From Favolaschia claudopus (Eukaryota > Basidiomycota > Agaricomycetes > Agaricales > Mycenaceae), in assembly GCA_037176885.1 (NCBI GenBank), contig JAWWNJ010000208.1, positions 124,001 through 188,000 on the forward strand: a stretch of 64,000 bases of DNA. Reading direction: 5' to 3'. This document shows, one piece after another, positions 56,207 to 64,000 of the stretch (within the stretch, counting starts at the first letter, position 1; the number at the start of each line of letters is the position of its first letter). Made by a program: the position numbers and the translations under genes. The notes below the pieces were generated by a model. It was given only the letters and a program-made list of their open reading frames with translations. It had not been told where the DNA came from and made no database searches.

Positions 56207-56215
56207 GCAGAGAAG

Positions 56216-56787
56216 TAGTCTGAAATTGTTGGCGGGGTTCGACCCGGACCTCGGTTTTGTCACGGCTGTAACATCATGTGCATTTCCCCACGCCCCAATG
56301 GGGCATGACACGTATGCGCGTCGGTGCTGTGGTACGCAGCGACGACCCACTGTGAAGGCTTCGCAAGCCTAGAGAAGTATTGAAAGACTGCCCAGCCCAT
56401 AGATAGACGTAATTCAGTGCTATTTTACGCTTTAGGACCATAATCATCAAGCAATATTGTGTTCATGGAATAAGTACAGTATCTTCGGCATACGTACTGG
56501 TTACGACCCCGCCCAAAGTCCCAGATGCTTCACAGTGGTAAATATTAGCCCCGGCAAGTGTAAATGTGGGGTTCCAAGCCCTTTATGCAGCCAACAAGCT
56601 CCATATTGGGCTCAAGTTGGACCGCCAAGTTTTCCGAACGACGTGTCATTTCCTTATCCGACCGTGTGAACTGGCACGTGTGTCACAGAATCCGAGGTCT
56701 TGGATGACAGGCGCCATCAAGTTCAGACTCTAGAGAATAGATTTATCGACTATCATAAATCTTGTAGAGTCTGACTTGGTGAGACTA
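56216..56787 (+). mobile_element. Mutator-like MITE, complete copy with 9-bp duplication
   Basis: 572 bp, ends TAGTCTGAAATTG...GGTGAGACTA. Perfect 9-bp duplication GCAGAGAAG (56,207-56,215 and 56,788-56,796). Defines the ends of the same repeat at the palindrome centre. TIRs are very short (TAGTCT). Confidence 0.9.
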
Positions 56788-56912
56788 GCAGAGAAGTGAA
56801 TTTCACCCAAAATGCGAGCTGGCCTAGACCGACAGTCTCTCAATAGCTCGTATTATAGTGGGCTATGTGATGGATATCACGTAATCTTCTCATAATCTAG
56901 AAGTACTGTAAC

Positions 56913-56971
56913 GGGTCATTAGTGTAATGGTAACACGCCGGAAATGCTGAGTTCAAATCCAGCCTGATCCA
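56913..56971 (+). ncRNA. tRNA-like sequence lacking an anticodon arm
   Basis: An acceptor-like stem (GGGTCAT with CTGATCC, six pairs), a D-arm with A-box TAGTGTAATGG, and a T-arm with B-box GTTCAAATCC can be drawn. Only ~10 bases lie between the D and T arms, so the anticodon arm is missing. A second B-box-like GGTTCAACCC and a T-run follow at ~56,984-57,010. Probably a tRNA pseudogene or tRNA-derived SINE head. Confidence 0.4.
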
Positions 56972-58240
56972 AAGGTCTGATGGTTCAACCCTGCCTTTGC
57001 GCACATCTTTTACACCTTGTCCATCTTTATTAAGTAATCACCTGAAAGGTTGCCAGTAATGACCCTCTGTTCATATTAACAACCTGCGTATTTTTTCTCC
57101 GAAAATTGCGTGGAGTGGATTTTTAGGCTGGGGTTTGGCTTGCAGCTCCACCTAGTTTTTATTCTGTGGAGCCCCGTTTATACTACGAAATTTGGTTTTC
57201 GCCCGTGGCTAATACGCTCTAATGTCAAGCAAGTTTTCATGCATCGTCGTCTGAATGTGTGCTATATAAGCTTCCGGGGGACAGAGACCACATACTCAAC
57301 TCTTTGTTAAGCCCCATTTGTCTGCACATTTTAAACAATCCTGCAGTGTGAGTGATGACACAGTATACTCCACAATTTCGTATACGGAGAAAATATATAA
57401 GAATCCAGGTCGGTGGTCAACCTCGCACCAGACTAGCCCTCTGTGTGTCGTGCCTCAAGTACCGGGCCAGCGAGGGGGAGAGGTTGGACCCTTCCCTCGC
57501 TCTGCGAGGAGGGAAGTCTCATTTCTCCCCTCTTACATTCAGGACATCGATGCTAACTTTCTTCTCCCCGTTCTCTCCAAGCTTCTCACCCCTCGCCCTC
57601 CACCACCCGTCCGCCCTAATACCCACCTCCATTTCCCCCTCACCTCCCCCCACTCCTTCCCCATGCCCGTTGTCAAGCTCCGGCCTCAGGTGTGGTACGA
57701 TGAGCTGCGCACCTACCCTGACCGTCTTTTTGCGGACTCTGTTGTAGCCGCTATTAAGTACGGTGTACATTTGGGCGTGGTTAATACACACATTTTGCGC
57801 CCTCCCTCCTTTGTCCCCCCTCCCCTCCCCTCTGCCCTCGAGTTCCCTGAGTCTGTCGACGCTGACATTGACTTGGAAGTCTCCCTGGGTCGTATTGTGG
57901 ACGTCTCTGGTACGCCTGCTGCCTCCTCTGCCTTCCTGGCCCCTCTTGGCTCTGTCCCTAAGAAGTATTCCACCAAGCGTCGTCGCATCCACCACCTCTC
58001 CTACCCGCGGGGGCATTCTGTTAATGATGCCATTCCGCCAGAGTTTGGTGCGCTGGTGTATGAGGCTGTTCTTCAGGCCATTGATCGTATCCGTGCTGCG
58101 GGGCGCGGTGCTTTCCTTTACAAAGCTGACCTTGAGGCTGCTTTTCGTCACATCCCCATCCACCCTGACGACTGGAAGTACATGGGGTTTTCTTGGAACG
58201 GCCGCACCCTCCTTGACATTTTCCTCCCCTTCGGCCTTCG

Positions 58241-58246
58241 TACATA
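58241..58246. other. TACATA: likely Tc1-type excision footprint
   Basis: Removing 4 bases (ACAT) restores the DIRS RT frame (FGLR-T-APRLYNFF). TACATA is TA + CA + TA, the classic footprint left when an element starting with CA excises from a TA site. Several elements here begin with CAGTG. Confidence 0.6.
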
Positions 58247-59010
58247 CTGCTCCTCGCCTCTACAACTTCTTCGCTGAGGCGCACCACTGGATCCTTGCTA
58301 ACAAGCATGCATCCCTCAGGGATCTCCAGCACTACCTCGACGACTGGCTCAACGTCACCTCCCCTTCCTTGGGTCGAGGCTATGCGCTGGCGGCTAGGGA
58401 CGATTTTCGTCGCACAACACGTGCTCTGGGCTTTTCGCTCTCAGAGAAGAAGGAGGGTCCTTGTCACTGCCTTGAGTTCTTGGGTGTGGAGCTGGACACC
58501 CTCTGCATGCAGGCGCGGCTCCCCCAGGATAAGCTCCACCGCCTCCTGGACATGCTTCGTGTGTTCTTGGAACGGGGCTATGCTTCCTACCATGAGCTGG
58601 AGACACTCTGCGGCCACTTTGTGTTCGCCCAGTCTGTGGTACTGGTGGGCCGCTATTTCACTCGTCGTGTTCGCGACTTCATGCGCTCCCTATCCCATCT
58701 CCCCCACACCCTATTTCGTCGCATTCCGTCTGAGGCGCGGAAGGATCTCGCCTGGTGGCTCGAGTTCCTGCCGTCCTTCAACGGTATCTACGAGATTTCC
58801 CCTCCCCCTCCTCAACTCGCTGTGTATACTGACGCTAGCGGGAAGCTCGGACTTGGTGGCTTCTGGTCTGAGGGTGACGTGTTCTTTGCTGAGCGCTGTC
58901 CTAAGCGCAGGATGGCACTTCCCATCCATTGGAGGGAGATGCTGGCTGTGCTGCGTGCAGCTCAGCTTTGGCATGAGCAGTGGCGCGGGTTTGAGGTGGT
59001 ATTCCATATT

Positions 59011-59461
59011 AGAGAGTTTGCGGTGAGCCGCCAGAAGCCACCTGGCGGCTCTAATGGCATGCGGATTGGAGCGGCTATGCTGTCTGGCGGCTCGTTTGGC
59101 GGCTGGTAAGACTGGTTCAAATTTGGTTTTGTGAGTGTATTCTTAGTACTTAGTCATCTACATATTGAACCATACACACACGAAGAAAATTGGATCTGAA
59201 AATCTGACGCTATCGCACATTCGAGCCGAAGACTTCGGTTGACGCTGGAAATTGCTTCAATTCAAAACAATTATGCACGTTTGGACAACGAACTCTCATT
59301 GGCTGAAGGTATAGTCAAGTATGCAAGGTACCCAACCCCAAAATTGTGCTAAGGACCGCGCGCGATGAGCCGCTGAACGAGCCGCCACATGACGTAGCCG
59401 CTCCAATCCGCATGCCGTCGGAGCCACCAGGTGGCTTCTGGCGGCTCACCGCAAACTCTCT
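59011..59461. mobile_element. 451-bp MITE, ATT target duplication
   Basis: TIRs AGAGAGTTTGCGGTGAGCC, continuing GCCAGAAGCCACC; flanked by ATT (59,008-59,010 and 59,462-59,464). Inserted in DIRS RNase H, and removal restores the frame. Confidence 0.93.
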
Positions 59462-60396
59462 ATTGATAACGAAGCTGTTTCTAACTGTCTCAACAGTGGC
59501 TCTATTGACCACCCTCCTACCCGGGCACTCTTCCGCTCATTGGCTTTGTTGGCGGCAGGCGTGGGCTTCACTTTTCGTTCTGTTTGGATTTCTACTGCTG
59601 AGAACGCAATCGCTGATGCTCTTTCTCGTTTTCAGTGGGCAAACCTAGACAGACTGCAGCCTCATTGGGCGCTCCCTCACCGGAGTGGGTCGCGGCCTGC
59701 GCGCATCTCCACCCAACCGTTGCAACCCTCCTCTGGTATGCGCTCAAGCCCAACACCCGAGCCAGCTACGAGAGTGTCCTCTCCATGTACACTGCCCTTG
59801 CCCGCATGCAGGGATTTACCCACCCTGACGGCAGTGACCTCCCAGCCACTGCAGCGGGGGTTCAGCTCTTCATTGCTGAGAAGGCCCCGCTCGTACAGCC
59901 TGGCACTCTTTCCCGGTATGTCTCCAGCCTGCGTACCATTCACATCGAGCATGGTTGGCCCCTTGACGCCATTGACAACCCCATCCTCAAGCGGCTCATT
60001 AGTGCAGCGGAGCGGCGTTATGGGACTGCTCCCCGCCGCCCCCGTCGCCCCATCACCAGGGCCATACTCGCTGACGTCCTTGCCCAACTTCCCGACGACC
60101 ACGATGGTATTGCCTCCGCTTTCACTTTGGCGTGGGCAGCCTTCATGCGTTGTGGGGAGTTCACCGTTGCTGACGGCTCTGCCTTTGACCCCTCGGTTAA
60201 CCTCACCGAGGGCTGTATCTCCCACGTCACTGACTCCTCCCTGCTCTGCACCATTCAGGCAAGCAAAACTGACCCCGGGCGTAGTGGCGCTCAAGTCCTT
60301 TGCTGGGCCCGGTACAGTCACCTGCCCTGTCACCATATTTCATGCTCCCCGACGGCTAGGCCGAGCGGGGTCACTCCCACTTCATCGGTGCCCTAG

Positions 60397-61136
60397 TTGC
60401 CGCCAGGTGTTGATAGCACATCCGAGGCCGAATTTTGCACTCGCGAGTGTGCTACATACCTGGTTCACCTCATGCTTGAATCAGCATATTTATCATCTAC
60501 CTCAATCCACTTGTGCACGCGAAACAGCGTTACGGCGCACTACAAGTCTACAACTATGCATGAGATATGGCGAATCAATGAGGTTGGATTGGGATGGAAG
60601 GCGATATATTGCACCCATCACACACAAGAACGGACGGAATTTTCAGCTTCGAAGTTTGTTCTCCAGCGCGGTGCCGAATTCACCCAATGTCGTACTTGCT
60701 ATGCCCCAAATGCGGAGTCGAAAATTTGTTGCCTGAAATATCGGGTTGAGATGGGTCTCTGGAGCAGCTCGGGAGTATGCTGAATGGTGAAATAGAGGTG
60801 GTTTGATTTCTGCGCTCAGCCGCATGCCATACCGAGAATTTAGAGAACCAGTTTTTATTGCAAAAGAATTCGAGGTATAGAACAATAAAATGAGCAACTG
60901 CTGACTATTCGGTATTGCGTAAGTATCCGGAAATTCGGTAAAAATGGGTGAAAAACAACATTCAACTGGGTTTTCTGTGACCTTCAAGTATGGTATATGA
61001 CCTTCCCAACCTATTTGGACCCCCCTCATCGACTCTGCGGACTCAAGCCGGGTGGTGTGTAGGCTGAATTTCCGAAAAAGGAAAATGCTGTTATTTATCA
61101 CATGTTCAAGTTAGATCTTCATTGGCTTTCCAAAGC
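60397..61136. other. No gene recognised
   Basis: Sequence after the DIRS truncation. ORFs on both strands (60,397-60,783; 60,643-61,101) show no motif. Confidence 0.5.
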
Positions 61137-61375
61137 CTGCACTGTGCCAACCAAGGGTCATGAAATTCATGATGTTTCTCGTCATGACTTTCCTGACGAT
61201 TTGTCCGGAAATTCATGGTGATTTACCGGAAATTCATAACAAAACATCATGACTCGGAGTCGTGTTTTCATGATGATTATGGGGCTGTTCATGATGAATT
61301 TTCATGATGTTTCATTAATAAATTCAGGGCAAAACATGATGAAAAGGAGGCCAAGGCGGGGCAAATAAATTGGGC

Positions 61376-61455
61376 TACCGGCAGCCGGAGTCGAACCCCG
61401 GACCGCCGCACTGCGGTGGCGCAGCGCAACACGGATTATTACTCTTAGACTAATG
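61376..61455 (-). ncRNA. tRNA-like sequence (possible SINE head)
   Basis: Read on the minus strand: A-box-like TAGTCTAAGAG, then a GC-rich hairpin (CCGCAGTGCGG), then a clean T-arm CCGGGGTTCGACTCCGG. No matching acceptor 5' strand, so not a functional tRNA as drawn. Confidence 0.35.
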
Positions 61456-61656
61456 AAGACTTTGAAGGGATTCCAATCCATACATGTCGCTAGTGTATCT
61501 GTTCTCAAGTTCTTGACTGAGCTATTGACTTGTTAACCAACGGATTTCAATAGGCTGTAGTTGACAGACCTCCTAGCACCATGTATTGGTGTAACACTGG
61601 GATGAGCACACTGCACTCATCATCTGGTGGACTTAGCAAAAAAAAAAAATTGAGTA

Positions 61657-61822
61657 CAGTCGAAGCTGTCATAACCCATAGCTCTCGTAACCCATAATCT
61701 GCCTTAACCCATACATTTTTCGAGAATTTTGACTGACTTTTGGCTGGGATAACCCATAAATCTGCCATATGCCATACCTTGTGGACCTAACCGAGGCCTA
61801 TGGGTTATGACAGCTTCGACTG
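61657..61822. mobile_element. 166-bp TA-target MITE
   Basis: TIRs CAGTCGAAGCTGTCATAACC, continuing CATA; TA on both sides (61,655-61,656 and 61,823-61,824). The interior repeats TAACCCATA several times. Confidence 0.9.
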
Positions 61823-62005
61823 TAGTTGTTTCGTGACGAAAATTCATGATGTTTTGTCATGAATCCATATTGTCACAAAAGCAAGTTTCTGAGCACCATG
61901 AAAGCCGTCTTGAAATTCATAACGTCGTTCATGACAAAAGATCATGAAACCTGAATTTCATAACAATCTGCATGAATTTCATGATGAATACTTTGCACAG
62001 TGCTG

Positions 62006-62649
62006 TGGTGGACCGTTTTCTTCTGACTCAGTCTTACAGACAGATGGGTCTCCACAAATACGCTGAGCATTGTGGTCCATTATGAGGCTATAGAGCTTCC
62101 GATGTTGGGTATTCATAAAGGGCCTCTTCCAAAGAGTTTTATTCTGCATTTCCCTGCCCTGAGCCATTGCAGTCGTGGATAAATACGGCCGACTTTCCAT
62201 TTCCGGATACTTTACGCAATACCGAGTATATTCTAAGTTCTTGGATCTCTGTCTGACCCTCGATTACAGTCGACGAATGGATTGGTACACCCACCGCAAT
62301 TCCTGTTCACACTTACCCGGTTACCAGGTTTATTTGGTTGAGGACTATCTCCATACGCCATCGGGAAGCTGAGTGGAATTTACGCATCGGGGTATTAAAG
62401 GATGTCTGGATTTTGCTGTCAACCTCCGCCGTCACTTGTGAGAAATGCCAATTACTTCGCTCTCGCGAAGCTCGTGCTTCTCACCTTCGTGGCGACGGCG
62501 TTTGTGGCGACCCGGGAGAAAAGAGCGGAATGATTGCTCGTTAGACTTTACTCCGAACACCACTGTACATGAAATTCTTCTTGATGTATCCGATGTATCC
62601 GTTCATAGAAAAAAAAAAAAAAAAGTGCTTCCCTGATCCGTTCAATGTG
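62006..62649. other. No gene recognised
   Basis: Short ORFs; a 17-base A run at ~62,610. CAGTCGTGGATAAATACGG at ~62,169 may be one end of another mariner-type element; no partner end was found. Confidence 0.45.
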
Positions 62650-63232
62650 AAGTGAGCTTTTGAAGTACGAAGGGGCAAATCGTTCAGCTATCCACCATCT
62701 CCCCATGGAACAACCAATCTCTCGTATCTTGCGTTTCGATACCAGACTCGTCGACGATCTAGCTGCTCTCAAGAACCCTGAGCTTGCTATTAGAGCTTAT
62801 TTGCAACCGGTGAAAAATAGGAATTACCCTACCTAGATGTCAGTCAATCTCACTTGTGGAGCGGAAATTTGTGCCAGTACGCGCCTCTCACTTTTCACAA
62901 TTCTCGCTTAGCTTTGTACTTGAAAATCTGCTTCTCACCGGTTGCAAATAAGCTCTATTCCGACCAAAATTCAGACGATGGACCTGCTCATCCTGGCTGC
63001 TTGGTCTGTATTATGTATTCCCAACGAATTGCTGTCTTCCTCACTGAAACCTGGCACCTTGGACAAACTCCGCGTAAAAGAGTTCGTTTGCTTTCTAATC
63101 GGCCAGGGCGTTACTATACCTTGCCTCTGTGAAGGACGCCTACCTGATACCACCAAGGGGAATCGGGATAAGTATTTTGGCCGCAACTGTATGATATTTA
63201 GGATATATTTATCGAACAACGGGACAGGTTGA
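62650..63232 (+). pseudogene. Unidentified coding fragment split by a MITE
   Basis: The reading frame …RFDTRLVDDLAALKNPELAI stops at the MITE and resumes after it as PTKIQTMDLLILAAWS, then LRVKEFVCFLIGQG and KGNRDKYFG, when the MITE and one ATT are ignored. Intact coupling across the insertion supports a real former gene. I do not recognise the family. Confidence 0.45.
62792..62956. mobile_element. 165-bp MITE, ATT duplication; intact form of palindrome-core MITE
   Basis: TIRs AGAGCTTATTTGCAACCGG, continuing TGA; ATT at 62,789-62,791 and 62,957-62,959. Provides the empty-site version of the sequence into which the Mutator-like copies inserted at the palindrome centre (GTGCCAGTACGCGCCTC). Confidence 0.93.
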
Positions 63233-63766
63233 AAAAAAGAAGGCTGGTGGAGATTATGACGCAAATGGATGTTTGGCATACCGTTGCTCGAAATCCATCT
63301 GCGTCATACCGGGGTTTCAAACGAGAGCTTTCCCCCCAGCACTTTTTTTCGTGCCCTCGAAGGCCGCGCGTCGCTTACGTCACCTCATGGAAATTGTTCA
63401 CACACATGACAGCTCCGTCGGCGAAGCGCAAACGAACGGATTCGGCAGGAGATTTAGAACCCCAGGTGAGCTCCAAATCCATTTCTCGAGCAGTGGTGCC
63501 TTCCGCGCCACCTGTGGCCTAGTCTCAGCGCCAGCCTGCCACCACATCCCAATTTGGGAACCCTGTCGTGACAGTCTGGGACGTAACGCGTCACTTAGCC
63601 GTACCCATGTACTATGTCCCATCAACGAGTAGCACCGCCCCCATCACTCGTCTTCTCGTAGCTTTCCGCACGTCGTCGCGTCTCTAGAGGGTCTTTCGAG
63701 CTCAGTACACGGAATATAAACTGTCTTTCTTCATATTATCTCGTGAAACTCGACATCTCCGGCCAT
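63233..63766. other. Probable 5' region of the right-edge gene
   Basis: A small ORF from the ATG at 63,406 encodes a basic patch (SAKRKRTDS) and meets a possible donor after LEPQ (63,470) with an acceptor near 63,529; it might be an upstream exon. An AATATAAA box lies at ~63,713, about 55 bp before the ATG at 63,767. Confidence 0.35.
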
Positions 63767-64000
63767 ATGAGCCGCAACTACGCCCTCCGGTGGAAATATG
63801 AGCAACCGGATTCCGAGTTCAGCGATGGCTTCGATGTCGACGACGCCGCAACTACGATTGGAGCACAATCGAGTCCTCGCGAGCCTGATCTCCCTGACCT
63901 CGATCTTCCGGAGGATGTGCCCTTTCTCGAGCTAGGTTCCGACGATCTGCAGGATCAGGACACGGAAGACCATGACTATAAGCCTGGTCCTGCGCGGGCA
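63767..64000 (+). CDS. Partial acidic ORF, runs off right edge
   Basis: 78 codons open from ATG (CCATATG) to the window end: MSRNYALRWKYEQPDSEF, then a strongly acidic stretch (DGFDVDDAA, LPDLDLPEDVPFLELGSDDL, DQDTEDHDY). No known domain in this part. A TATA-like box upstream and steady codon structure favour a real gene start. The acidic N-terminus could be a Gag-like or transposon protein head or a host gene. Confidence 0.5.
   Translation, partial: MSRNYALRWKYEQPDSEFSDGFDVDDAATTIGAQSSPREPDLPDLDLPEDVPFLELGSDDLQDQDTEDHDYKPGPARA

Larger units (their letters stand above)
57424..60396 (+). pseudogene. DIRS-like retroelement: RT, RNase H, tyrosine recombinase
   Basis: RT begins within 57,660-58,240 (RRIHHLSYPRGHSVND, KADLEAAFRHIPIHPDDW), is shifted by 4 extra bases at ~58,241, and continues in another frame with YLDDWLN (58,334), FLGVELD, and RNase H (VYTDASGKLGLGGF, ~58,826). 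A MITE (59,011-59,461) cuts RNase H at VVFHI; the frame resumes at DNEAVSN. A tyrosine recombinase N-terminal region follows (59,650-60,300; YVSSLRTIHIEHGW, then AWAAFMRCGEFT with the first catalytic Arg). The downstream HxxR and Tyr were not found, so the element is 3'-truncated. RT linked to a tyrosine recombinase is diagnostic of DIRS-type retrotransposons. Confidence 0.85.
61140..62002. mobile_element. Non-autonomous CACTA-type element, second family member
   Basis: Ends CACTGTGC...GCACAGTG, 3-bp duplication CTG (61,137-61,139 and 62,003-62,005). The subterminal regions contain many TCATGAAATTCATGATG variants, as in 9,791-10,966. A 166-bp MITE and a tRNA-like sequence lie inside. Confidence 0.8.

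Noticed and set aside
59677..60336. 219-residue minus-strand ORF
   Set aside because: Antisense shadow of the DIRS tyrosine recombinase in GC-rich sequence.

Overview
The window looks like a transposon-saturated chromosomal region of a filamentous basidiomycete, probably an Agaricomycete. The evidence is the many GT-AG introns of about 50 bp, a chromodomain Ty3/Gypsy retrotransposon, a DIRS-like tyrosine-recombinase retroelement, Tc1/mariner elements, and fragments of a large multicopy gene family I associate with Agaricomycetes. I cannot name the species. Ordinary genes are scarce: a bZIP gene, an Epl1-like fragment, an acidic partial ORF at the right edge and perhaps one or two hypotheticals.

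Bases 1-22,940 form one very large, nearly perfect palindrome (arms 1-12,346 and 12,385-22,940, spacer 38 bp), and the left arm runs off the window start. Each arm carries the same decayed transposase-like gene (4,517-11,202 and 13,529-20,014), the same nested MITE and CACTA insertions, and the LTR of the same Gypsy element. The arms differ by two insertions found only on the left, a 1,585-bp LTR element encoding a KH-domain protein (2,156-3,740) and a 197-bp MITE (8,870-9,066), plus at least two substitutions. The turning point lies between two inverted copies of a Mutator-like element with a 9-bp target duplication.

Bases 20,015-33,355 are a complete Ty3/Gypsy chromovirus bounded by TSD GTAGC: LTRs, gag-protease, pol with integrase and chromodomain, and a third ORF that appears to contain two introns. 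A 1.1-kb TIR element with an 8-bp TSD separates gag from pol, and each LTR carries a different nested insertion.

Bases 33,356-56,200 are a mosaic. It holds a 2.7-kb Tc1/mariner element (35,074-37,811) with a DD34E transposase and an unrelated convergent ORF, several families of TA-target MITEs and foldback elements (one 185-bp hairpin MITE occurs five times), Gypsy or gag fossils, and the Epl1-like and bZIP genes.

Bases 56,200-64,000 hold an intact copy of the Mutator-like repeat, a tRNA-like sequence, a broken DIRS-like element (57.4-60.4 kb) carrying an apparent Tc1 excision scar and a MITE insertion, a second CACTA element, an unidentified coding fragment split by a MITE, and the start of an acidic ORF at the right edge.

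Four unrelated-looking MITEs share termini AGAG...CTCT and an ATT duplication, and in all four the interrupted reading frame is restored when the MITE and one ATT are ignored. All reading was by eye. Family names rest on motifs, and no alignment or database search was run.
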